Shown piece after piece: positions 1 through 7,359 of a stretch of 58,411 nucleotides of DNA. The stretch is from Gammaproteobacteria bacterium. Lineage in GTDB: Bacteria > Pseudomonadota > Gammaproteobacteria > Steroidobacterales > Woeseiaceae. The translations under genes were made by a program, and so were the position numbers. The stretch is taken from positions 1 through 58,411 of the forward strand of contig JAOUHU010000014.1 in the NCBI GenBank assembly GCA_029884455.1, in the 5' to 3' direction. Each line of letters opens with the position of its first letter. Positions within the stretch are counted from its first letter, which is position 1. The notes beneath the pieces were generated by a model, which searched no databases, was not told the origin of the DNA, and was given only the letters and a program-made list of their open reading frames with translations.

Positions 1-354
1 CAGGAAGGTCGCACGCCGTACGCCAATCCCAAATGGCCCGTCGACGCCGTACATGCGAATGACGATCTTGCCCGGGTCACAAAGCAAGGTGAATGGGAGA
101 TTGTGGGTCTTGCGAAAACGCGCGTGGCTGTCAGGATCCTGCGGGCTGACACCCGCAACGGTCAGTCCCACGGCGGCGAGTTCAGAGTAAATATCGCGAA
201 CCGCGCAGGCTTCACGCGTGCAGCCGGGCGTGAAGTCTGCTGGGTAGAAGTACAGGATCAGCGGGCCGTCGTGCAGCAGGTCACTCAGGGAGGTGTCGCG
301 TCCCTGGTCGTCAGGCAGTACAAACTCCGGTGCGCGTGATTTTACTTGCAGCAT
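1..354 (-). CDS. bcp: Thioredoxin-dependent peroxiredoxin, Bcp/PrxQ type (3' end outside window)
   Basis: The 118 visible residues begin MLQVKSRAPEF and contain the peroxiredoxin active-site stretch ADFTPGCTREAC, with peroxidatic Cys in PGCT and a second Cys five positions later, the spacing of atypical 2-Cys Bcp/PrxQ enzymes. These reduce hydroperoxides using thioredoxin in the cytoplasm. The start ATG at 352-354 has a GAGGT Shine-Dalgarno-like sequence just upstream on the minus strand. The frame is open to the left edge, so roughly the last quarter is missing. It is divergent from the exported SDR gene at 564 across a 209-bp gap in which I see no further gene. Family assignment is solid; the symbol rests on the Cys spacing. 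Confidence 0.9.
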   Translation of the reverse strand, partial: MLQVKSRAPEFVLPDDQGRDTSLSDLLHDGPLILYFYPADFTPGCTREACAVRDIYSELAAVGLTVAGVSPQDPDSHARFRKTHNLPFTLLCDPGKIVIRMYGVDGPFGIGVRRATFL

Positions 355-563
355 TGGGCAGACCTCGGGAATGCGTTAGGTTTCGGTGCCATCTGCGGTA
401 GCTTAGCACCTGCAACCCAGTGAGCAACGCCGTGCCAGATGCTAATGCGATCATGAGCACCTCTGACAGCATCCTGCTCGGCTGCGGCCTTGCGGTGAAT
501 GGAGATGGACCTCAGCGACCGACTCGGTACACTACCGCTTTTCCGGCGCGTGGACTGAATCGA

Positions 564-1532
564 ATGAGAATCGTGAAAATTGTTGCTGCTGTTGCATTGC
601 AGGGATTGCTGACGTTCAGTCTGTTTACTGTCGCGGCTGCGGACGACGTGCCGCAAAAGGCTGTGCTCGTAACAGGAGCAAGCTCCGGCATTGGATTGCG
701 GATCGCTGAGACACTGGCTGAGAACGGCTACCATGTTTATGCCGGCGCGCGCAAAGCGGCGGACCTGGAAAGGCTTGATGCCATGCAGAACGTGAGCGCG
801 GTCAGGCTCGACGTGACCGTGCAGGACGATATCGATGCTGCGGTCGACTTCGTCAAGGGCGAAGGCCGGGGTCTCTGGGGCATCGTCAACAACGCGGGCG
901 TCTTGATGCTGGGATCGCTGGTGACCGACTCCGAGCCAAATGTCAGGACGACACTGGAAATAAACGTGCTCGGCCCGGTCCGAATCAACAATGCTTTCCT
1001 GCCGTTGCTGCTTGAGAGCCAGGGTCGCACGACGACAATCGGGTCCATCAGTGGCTATATCGCAGGCAGCGAGGATGGCGGCTACAGTGCCAGCAAGTTT
1101 GCTATTGAGGGTTATACCGACTCGCTGGCCGCGGAGCTCGCTGCATCCGGTGTGCACGTAAGCGTGGTCGATCCGGGCGGCTACAAATCGGAGATCCGCG
1201 GCAAAATGCTTGCACAGGTGCTTGCGGCAGCCGACGCCGGCGAGATCGAGCTCGATGCCGCGAGCCGCGAGCAGATGATCAGAACGAACATGGGCAACGA
1301 TTCGCTAAAGGAACCGGACGAGGTCGCACAGGCGGTGTTGCATGTCATGTCGAGTGAGACCCCAAGGCGCCGCTACATGGTGACGCCGAACGCCGAGCAG
1401 GCGCGATTGACAATCAGTGCCGCGATGCAGCGCTTGCTCGAGCTCAATGCAGATCAGCCGTATAGCTACGATCGTGAGCAGTTGATTGCCTTGCTGGATG
1501 AGTTGATGGCGCCGCCGAAGTCTGAGGACTAG
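564..1532 (+). CDS. Short-chain dehydrogenase/reductase with N-terminal signal sequence
   Basis: A 322-aa classical SDR. The nucleotide-binding motif TGASSGIG lies at about residues 37-44, NNAG at 109-112, and the catalytic set Ser161/163, Tyr174 and Lys178 in YSASK. An upstream in-frame start exists at 420, but the ATG at 564 is preferred because it opens directly into a signal-like N-terminus: MRIVK, a hydrophobic run to about residue 22, then AAADD. That makes it an exported or membrane-tethered SDR, odd because the fold needs NAD(P)H. The hydrophobic segment could instead be an uncleaved anchor with the domain in the cytoplasm. Substrate unknown. The protein is about 60 residues longer than a minimal SDR. 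Confidence 0.85.
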   Translation: MRIVKIVAAVALQGLLTFSLFTVAAADDVPQKAVLVTGASSGIGLRIAETLAENGYHVYAGARKAADLERLDAMQNVSAVRLDVTVQDDIDAAVDFVKGEGRGLWGIVNNAGVLMLGSLVTDSEPNVRTTLEINVLGPVRINNAFLPLLLESQGRTTTIGSISGYIAGSEDGGYSASKFAIEGYTDSLAAELAASGVHVSVVDPGGYKSEIRGKMLAQVLAAADAGEIELDAASREQMIRTNMGNDSLKEPDEVAQAVLHVMSSETPRRRYMVTPNAEQARLTISAAMQRLLELNADQPYSYDREQLIALLDELMAPPKSED

Positions 1533-1644
1533 AGGAATTGCACTAAGGAATTCCAGGTGGATCTCCGATCGAGAGAAAGGTTTTGACCGGCCACACTAGG
1601 AGCTCCATCATGCTTCTTAGTTGTCTTCCTTTCTGGAGATCATC

Positions 1645-2529
1645 ATGAAGTCCCTCGTCAATACGCTCCTCGTTCTATCATCCTTGCTGCTGGCCCTGCC
1701 ATCGATGGCACGCGAGCCGTTGCCCGAACGCATTGCCAGCACTGATCCAGGCGCCTACCGCGTCGGCTCCGGTGCTCACCAGGGGGCAGGCGAGATACAT
1801 TACGACACGCTCATTCCCGGATCCGCATTCACGACAAACTTTAACTTCGTGCATCGCGGGTTCTTGCCGCCCGGTGGCGGGATCGGTCACCACTTCCACA
1901 ATCAAATGGAAGAGATGTACTTTATCCTTGACGGTGAGGCCGAGTTCACGATCAACGGGCGCACCTCGACCATCAAGGGGCCTGCGGCTGTGCCATGCCG
2001 TATGGGCGACTCGCACGCAATTCTAAACGTTACGGATAAACCAGTTCAGTGGATGAACATTGCGGTCACAACGCGCAAAGGCATCTACGACAATTTCGAT
2101 CTCGGTGATGATCGTGTCGGCGCAGCACAAGACAAGGTTCCGGTATTCGTCAATGCGCGATTTGATAAATCGCTACTGCAACCAATGCCAGGCCTGCACG
2201 GTGGTACAGGCACTGCATTCTACCGACGCGCCTTGAATCCAGACGTGTTCTTCACCAACTGGTCGTACGTTGATCATCTTGTGCTCCCTGAGGGCGTAAC
2301 GGTCGGCAAGAAGCGGCACGCGAATGTTGAGGAGATTTATTACATCCAGAGCGGCGCAGGCATGATTACTGTTAACGACGAGACCGCACCGATCAGCAAA
2401 GACGATGCGCTGGTCATTCCCCTAAATGATGTTCACTCCATTGCTAATACGGGCGACAGCGACCTGCAGATCCTTATTATTGGAGCGGTTACTCAAAAAT
2501 GGATGCTGGATACGATCGAAATGGAGTAA
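1645..2529 (+). CDS. Exported bicupin domain protein
   Basis: A 294-aa protein with a Sec signal peptide (MKSLVNTLLV followed by a Leu-rich core, cleavage likely near SMA-RE). Two cupin domains follow. The first has the metal-binding pattern HHFHNQMEEMYFILDGEAEF at about residues 82-101. The second has KRHANVEEIYYIQSGAG near residue 230, which retains one His and the Glu of the motif. A TTG 24 bp upstream is in frame, but the ATG at 1645 has a GGAG six bases before it and begins the signal peptide. Bicupins include oxalate decarboxylases and other metal-dependent oxidoreductases; the substrate here cannot be named. It stands alone, ending shortly before a convergent tRNA gene. Confidence 0.85.
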   Translation: MKSLVNTLLVLSSLLLALPSMAREPLPERIASTDPGAYRVGSGAHQGAGEIHYDTLIPGSAFTTNFNFVHRGFLPPGGGIGHHFHNQMEEMYFILDGEAEFTINGRTSTIKGPAAVPCRMGDSHAILNVTDKPVQWMNIAVTTRKGIYDNFDLGDDRVGAAQDKVPVFVNARFDKSLLQPMPGLHGGTGTAFYRRALNPDVFFTNWSYVDHLVLPEGVTVGKKRHANVEEIYYIQSGAGMITVNDETAPISKDDALVIPLNDVHSIANTGDSDLQILIIGAVTQKWMLDTIEME

Positions 2530-2568
2530 CGATCGATAGAAATCGTTAGTCAACTGTGGGGCTGTAAA

Positions 2569-2645
2569 TGGCGCCCCGACCATGATTCGAACATGGGACC
2601 TACGGTTTAGGAAACCGTCGCTCTATCCGACTGAGCTACCGGGGC
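2569..2645 (-). tRNA. tRNA-Arg (anticodon CCU)
   Basis: The minus strand folds as a 77-nt tRNA. The 7-bp acceptor stem is GCCCCGG/TCGGGGC with discriminator G and an encoded CCA end at 2569-2571. The D arm starts AGCTCAGTCGGATAGAGC. The anticodon stem ACGGT/ACCGT closes the 7-nt loop TTCCTAA, placing CCT at positions 34-36. The T loop is TTCGAAT. It decodes the rare Arg codon AGG. Confidence 0.97.
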
Positions 2646-2657
2646 ACGGCAGACGGC

Positions 2658-2663
2658 ATTCTA
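2658..2663 (-). promoter_or_regulatory. Probable -10 box of the tRNA-Arg promoter
   Basis: On the minus strand TAGAAT lies about 12 bp before the tRNA 5' end and is followed by the GC-rich discriminator GCCGTC, as expected for stable RNA promoters under stringent control. No good -35 hexamer is seen 16-18 bp upstream. The 43-bp gap to the divergent gene at 2689 must hold both promoters. Confidence 0.4.
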
Positions 2664-2688
2664 GCAAAGAGTCGGGCTTGCTCGCATA

Positions 2689-3075
2689 ATGGAATCCATG
2701 GCGGGAATAGTCGTTCGAACACTGGTCGTGATGCTGGGCTTGCTGCTGGCATCGACGCTGGTGTCCGGCGTGCGGATCGAGGGCGTGGGGACCTTCATTC
2801 TCGCGGCGCTGCTGCTTGGCCTGGTTAACGCCTTTGTTCGTCCCATCGCCTTCCTGTTGACCCTGCCGCTGACGATCATCACGCTCGGCCTGTTCCTGCT
2901 CGTGCTCAATGCCGCGATGTTCGGCCTGGTGGCTGCGATGCTCGACAACTTCGCCGTGGCGGGCCTCGGCTCCGCAATTCTCGGTGCGTTGATCGTGTCG
3001 ATCACGAGCATGCTCGCGTCCTGGTACATCGGGCCGAAAGGCCGGGTTGAGATCCTGGTCATTCGCCGCGATTGA
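2689..3075 (+). CDS. Small four-helix membrane protein, YvlD/phage-holin-like family (PF04020 type)
   Basis: The 128-aa protein is almost wholly hydrophobic with four predicted membrane helices (about residues 7-26, 33-52, 57-80 and 86-108) and the conserved LVNAFVRPI and LPLTIITLGLFLLVLNA segments typical of the PF04020 family. Despite the family nickname these are chromosomal inner-membrane proteins of unknown role, and there is no phage context. The start is uncertain between ATG 2689 and ATG 2698; neither has a strong ribosome site. The stop overlaps or abuts the start of the next gene, suggesting co-transcription with the hydrolase. Confidence 0.8.
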   Translation: MESMAGIVVRTLVVMLGLLLASTLVSGVRIEGVGTFILAALLLGLVNAFVRPIAFLLTLPLTIITLGLFLLVLNAAMFGLVAAMLDNFAVAGLGSAILGALIVSITSMLASWYIGPKGRVEILVIRRD

Positions 3076-3080
3076 GTCCA

Positions 3081-3800
3081 GTGAGCATTCAGTCGCGCCT
3101 TGTTGAATACGCGGAAGGGGATATCACCTTTGAGGGGCGTCTCGCCTGGGACGACGCGTACCCCGGTACCCGCCCAGGAGTGCTCGTCGCGCATACGATT
3201 GCGGGACGAACTGCGTTCGAAGAACAGAAGGCCGCAAAACTGGCAGAACTCGGCTACGTCGGCTTCGCGATCGATGTCTACGGCAGAGGCACCCGGTCTG
3301 CCGACATGGCCGTCAACAGGGCCCGGATGGACATGCTGCGGGCGGACCGGTCCGCCTTGCAGCGGCGATTGCTCGCGGCGCTCGCAACATTGCGGGAACA
3401 ATCTGAGGTAGATCAGTCAAAGACTGCGGCGATGGGTTTTTGTTTTGGCGGCTTGTGCGTGCTCGATATTGCGCGCAGCGGCGCGGACATAGCGGGTGTT
3501 GTCAGCGTGCATGGCATCTTCACGCCGCCGGGTAATACAACAGGTCGGAAAATCTCGGCCAAAGTGTTGCTGCTGCACGGCTGGGACGATCCATTTGCGA
3601 CGCCTGAGGCGGTTGTCTCATTGGCACAGGAGTTAACGGCTGCCGGCGCCGACTGGCAACTGCATGGCTATGGCCATACCATGCACGCTTTCAGCAACCC
3701 GGCGGCGAGTGATCCGCAGGCAGGCAAGGCCTACAACGAGAGCGCCGACAGGCGTTCCTGGGCCGCGACGCGATACTTCCTCGCCGAGTTGTTTAACTGA
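3081..3800 (+). CDS. Dienelactone hydrolase family protein
   Basis: A 239-aa alpha/beta hydrolase. The nucleophile elbow GFCFGG puts catalytic Cys at about residue 121, as in dienelactone hydrolases rather than Ser esterases. The acid is Asp in HGWDDPF (about 169-170) and the His lies in HTMHAF (about 202). The TAHTIAG-like segment near residue 38 is also typical. The family hydrolyses cyclic esters such as dienelactones in aromatic ring degradation, but many members have other ester substrates and no aromatic pathway genes are near. The start is GTG 3081; TTG 3072, overlapping the previous stop, is an alternative. It is probably in an operon with the gene at 2689. Confidence 0.85.
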   Translation: MSIQSRLVEYAEGDITFEGRLAWDDAYPGTRPGVLVAHTIAGRTAFEEQKAAKLAELGYVGFAIDVYGRGTRSADMAVNRARMDMLRADRSALQRRLLAALATLREQSEVDQSKTAAMGFCFGGLCVLDIARSGADIAGVVSVHGIFTPPGNTTGRKISAKVLLLHGWDDPFATPEAVVSLAQELTAAGADWQLHGYGHTMHAFSNPAASDPQAGKAYNESADRRSWAATRYFLAELFN

Positions 3801-3818
3801 TGATGATAAGGATAAAAC

Positions 3819-5510
3819 GTGACGAATAAGTGGACCACTGTACTCGCCGGCATCGCCGCAACCATGACACTGGCTGCCTGCAGCAGTGACGAACCAGCAA
3901 CGACAGAAGGTGTTAGTGCCGGCTCAGCGGCCGCTGCGGTGGAGTTGATCACCGAAGATTTCATGCACGAGATCATCCGGGAAATTTCCGACGATCGTTA
4001 TGAAGGTCGTGGCCCCGCAACCGCAGGCGATGTTGCGGCGCGCAAATATCTTGCCGATCGCATGGCCGAGATGGGATTGCAGCCGGGCGCTGCCAATGGC
4101 GGCTGGGAGCAACCGTTCAACATGGTCAGTGTTGACACACACCCGCCCGACAGCTGGGAGTTTTCAGGTCACGGTGAGACACGGTCGTTCAAGCAGTACG
4201 ATGATTTCGTCATTAACGGCTATTTGCAGCAACCGCGTATCGATATCGAAAACGCCGAAGTCGTGTTCGCGGGCTACGGCATCCAGGCGCCAGAGTTCGA
4301 CTGGGATGACTACAAGGACGTCGATGTTCGCGGCAAGATTGTCATTCTGATGAACAACGACCCGGACTGGGATCCGGAGCTGTTCGCCGGCGAGACGCGT
4401 CTCTGGTACGGGCGCTGGGATTACAAGTTCGAGAACGCGGCGCGTAACGGCGCCATCGGCGCGATCATCATTCACACCACACCTTCTGCCGGCTATCCGT
4501 TCCAGGTCCTGCAGACTTCGAATACCGGCCCGCAGATGGAGTTGCCGGTAGGCGATGAACCGCGCAACCAGTTCAAATCCTTCATGACCGAAGACGCGAC
4601 CAGGGCACTGGTCGCCATGGCGGGCATGGATCTCGATGAACTGCGCGAGGCGGCCTATAACCGGGATTTCAAGCCTGTGCCACTGGGCGTCACAACGTCG
4701 ATTGGCATGGATGTCACGATTGATGCCGTGCAAACGGCCAATGTCCTCGGCCTCATCCCGGGCAGTGACCCAGAGCTGCAAGACGAGGTCGTTATCTTCT
4801 CGGCGCATCACGATCACCTCGGCATCGGCCCGGCGAATGAAGAGGGCGATACCATCTACAACGGCGCCATGGACAATGCCTCGGGCGTTGCCGAAGTTCT
4901 CGCGATGGCGAAGGCCTATATGGCGTTGCCGGAGCGTCCACGTCGTTCAATCCTGATTTGCCTTGTCGGTGCGGAAGAGCAAGGCCTGCTGGGCTCAAAA
5001 TGGTATGCCGCCAACCCGACTTTCCATCCGGGCAAGATCGCCGCGAACCTGAATTTCGACGGCGGCAACCTGCACGGCCTGACCAAGGACATCACTTACG
5101 TGGGCTTTGGCAAGACTTCAATTGATGAGCTGGTAATCAAGTACGCGGCCGAGCAGGGCAGGGTCGTGAAGCCCGACCAGTTTGTGGATCGCGGCTATTT
5201 CTATCGCTCGGACCAGTTCAGTTTTGCGAAAGTCGGTGTGCCCGCGGTCTACCTTGAGCCGGGTACCGACTTTATCGACCGGCCCGAGGGCTGGGGCAAG
5301 CAGCAAAAAGAAGCCTACGAAGAGCACCATTATCACCAGCCCTCGGATGAATACGATCCGAACTGGAGCCTGGTCGGCATGGTTCAGGATGCACAGGTAG
5401 GATTCTGGATCGGTCTCGCCGTGGCCAATGCGGACGCGATGCCGAGCTGGAACCCGGGCGACGAATTCGAGGCGAAGCGTCTCGAGGCGCTGGCGGCCAC
5501 AGGCGAGTAG
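3819..5510 (+). CDS. Exported lipoprotein metallopeptidase, M28 family
   Basis: A 563-aa protein starting at GTG with AAGGA upstream. The N-terminus is a lipoprotein signal with lipobox LAAC and Cys21. A PA-type insert precedes the zinc aminopeptidase domain. Metal and catalytic residues are visible in HHDHLGIG (about 330), MDNASG (Asp about 352), GAEEQGLLG, NFDGG and the late HHYHQPSDEY. M28 enzymes remove N-terminal amino acids from peptides using two zinc ions. The protein would sit in the periplasm anchored to a membrane. It lies 4 bp before the DUF885 gene, so the two exported peptidase-like proteins are probably made together. Confidence 0.9.
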   Translation: MTNKWTTVLAGIAATMTLAACSSDEPATTEGVSAGSAAAAVELITEDFMHEIIREISDDRYEGRGPATAGDVAARKYLADRMAEMGLQPGAANGGWEQPFNMVSVDTHPPDSWEFSGHGETRSFKQYDDFVINGYLQQPRIDIENAEVVFAGYGIQAPEFDWDDYKDVDVRGKIVILMNNDPDWDPELFAGETRLWYGRWDYKFENAARNGAIGAIIIHTTPSAGYPFQVLQTSNTGPQMELPVGDEPRNQFKSFMTEDATRALVAMAGMDLDELREAAYNRDFKPVPLGVTTSIGMDVTIDAVQTANVLGLIPGSDPELQDEVVIFSAHHDHLGIGPANEEGDTIYNGAMDNASGVAEVLAMAKAYMALPERPRRSILICLVGAEEQGLLGSKWYAANPTFHPGKIAANLNFDGGNLHGLTKDITYVGFGKTSIDELVIKYAAEQGRVVKPDQFVDRGYFYRSDQFSFAKVGVPAVYLEPGTDFIDRPEGWGKQQKEAYEEHHYHQPSDEYDPNWSLVGMVQDAQVGFWIGLAVANADAMPSWNPGDEFEAKRLEALAATGE

Positions 5511-5514
5511 CAGC

Positions 5515-7359
5515 TTGAGATCCCTGGCTCTGCTCTGCATCGCCGGCCTGGTCCTGTCGGCCGGCATTGCGGCGGCGCAATCGTCGCCATCGTCGCAGTC
5601 GGCGGCCGGGCAGCAGCTCGACATCCTGCTCGCCGAATACTGGGATTATTTCCTGGCCGAGAACCCGGACGCGGCAACGCGAACCGGCATTGATGACTTC
5701 AACGATCGCTTGCCGTCAGTAACCGTTGCGGCCGGTGAGCGCAGGCTCGAGATGGCGCGATCCTTTCTGCGCCGCAGCCGCGACATCGACCCCTCGGCGT
5801 TTTCGCCAAGCGGCAGGGTGAACGCCGAGTTGTTCGACTGGGTGTTGCAGGATTCCATCGGTGCCGCCGAACTCGGCCTCGAACGAATTCCGTTCAATAC
5901 CTTCTTCGGCTTTTTCATGAATGCACTGACAGTCAGCGGCGGCATTGATATGGACAGTGTTGCTGACTACGAGGACTACCTGGCCCGATTGCGGGATATT
6001 CCACGCTACTTCGAGGAAAATCTCGATAACATGCGACGCGGTTCGAGTGACGGATTCGTGCTGCCGCAGATCGTGATCGATGGTGTTTTGCCGACACTCG
6101 ACGCACAGCAAAAGGACAATCCCGAAGACAGCAGCTTTTTTGCACCTTTGCAGGCTATGAGCGGCAAGGTCACGGCGGATGAGCAAAGGCGCCTGCGCGC
6201 GGCGGGCCGGCAAATCATCGAGAAAGATGTATTGCCCGCATTCGCTGCGGTCGCGGCGTTCCTGCGCGACGAATACCGTGCATCAGAGTCACCGGGTGCA
6301 GAGCAGCTGCCGAACGGCGAGGTGTTTTACGCATTTCAGATTCGCCGTTACACGACGTTGACGGACGCCACTGCTGACGATATTCATGCGACCGGGCTTG
6401 CTGAAGTTGCGCGCATCCGTGCCGAGATGCAGGAAATTATTGCGGAGCTTGAGTTCGATGGCGACTTTGCAGCGTTTACGAAATTCCTGCGCAGCGATCC
6501 GCAGTTTTTTGCGACCTCGGCCGAGCAACTACTCGCCGCAGCGGCTTATACCGCAAAACGAATCGACTACCTGATGCCGGGATATTTCGGCAAACTGCCG
6601 CGGCAGAGTTACGGCGTCATTCCCGTGCCCGATGAAATCGCGCCCAATTACACCACCGGCGCGTATTACGGTGCGCCGCTCAATGCGAAGAATGGTGGTG
6701 CGTACTGGATCAATACGTTTGCCCTGGATCAGCGCCCGCTGTACGAAATACCCGCGCTGACTTTGCACGAAGCCGTGCCTGGACATCATCATCAGAACGC
6801 GCTCGCACTTGAGCTTGAAAACGTGCCGGCATTCCGGCGCACGCTTGGCTTCAGCGCGTTTGGCGAGGGCTGGGGACTCTATGCCGAAAAACTCGGTGTC
6901 GAAATGGGCGTGTACCGAACGCCGTATGAGCATTTTGGCCGGCTCAGTTACGAAATGTGGCGCGCCTGCCGGCTGGTCATCGACACGGGCATTCATTCAC
7001 AACTCTGGACACGGCAACAGGCGATCGATTTCCTGCTGCAGAACACTGCGTTATCGGCGGCCAATGCGCGCGCGGAAGTTGATCGTTACATTTCCTGGCC
7101 CGGACAGGCGCTCGCCTACAAGCTCGGTGAACTCAAGATCTGGGAAGTACGGCGGCGTGCCGAATCGGAACTCGGTGATGAATTTGATTTGCGCGGATTT
7201 CACGATGCCGTGCTCAGCCAGGGGGAATTGCCGCTGGCGATGCTTGAGGGTGTTATCGATCGTTACATCGAGGAGGTTCGTGCCCGGCCTTTTTACTTGC
7301 GTCGAAAGCGACTGAAAAAGCCCTTGCCCGAGTCGTCGTCATCGTCATCGTCATCCTGA
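5515..7359 (+). CDS. Exported DUF885 family protein (putative metallopeptidase)
   Basis: A 614-aa protein whose TTG start at 5515 opens straight into a signal peptide (RSLALLCIAGLVLSAGIAAAQ). DUF885 proteins carry the motif HEAVPGHHHQ, seen near residue 418, and GEGWGLYAEKLG shortly after, a zincin-like arrangement consistent with peptidase activity. An upstream in-frame GTG-type opening at 5428 overlaps the M28 gene and is unlikely. The extreme C-terminus is RKRLKKPLPE plus eight Ser residues, coded by a TCR repeat, which runs 67 bp into the convergent ATPase gene. Without that tail the protein would end at a normal family length, so the tail is probably a recent stop-codon extension. Confidence 0.85.
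   Translation: MRSLALLCIAGLVLSAGIAAAQSSPSSQSAAGQQLDILLAEYWDYFLAENPDAATRTGIDDFNDRLPSVTVAAGERRLEMARSFLRRSRDIDPSAFSPSGRVNAELFDWVLQDSIGAAELGLERIPFNTFFGFFMNALTVSGGIDMDSVADYEDYLARLRDIPRYFEENLDNMRRGSSDGFVLPQIVIDGVLPTLDAQQKDNPEDSSFFAPLQAMSGKVTADEQRRLRAAGRQIIEKDVLPAFAAVAAFLRDEYRASESPGAEQLPNGEVFYAFQIRRYTTLTDATADDIHATGLAEVARIRAEMQEIIAELEFDGDFAAFTKFLRSDPQFFATSAEQLLAAAAYTAKRIDYLMPGYFGKLPRQSYGVIPVPDEIAPNYTTGAYYGAPLNAKNGGAYWINTFALDQRPLYEIPALTLHEAVPGHHHQNALALELENVPAFRRTLGFSAFGEGWGLYAEKLGVEMGVYRTPYEHFGRLSYEMWRACRLVIDTGIHSQLWTRQQAIDFLLQNTALSAANARAEVDRYISWPGQALAYKLGELKIWEVRRRAESELGDEFDLRGFHDAVLSQGELPLAMLEGVIDRYIEEVRARPFYLRRKRLKKPLPESSSSSSSS

Noticed and set aside
342..1157. 271-codon minus-strand frame over the SDR gene
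   Set aside because: The opposite strand encodes an SDR with intact motifs; the minus product has no recognisable domain and begins inside that gene.
2689..3075. Prophage holin
   Set aside because: The PF04020-type name is historical. The neighbours are ordinary chromosomal genes and no endolysin, capsid or integrase is present.
4164..4817. 217-codon minus-strand frame over the M28 gene
   Set aside because: The M28 zinc motifs are on the plus strand and the minus product has no ribosome site or known domain.
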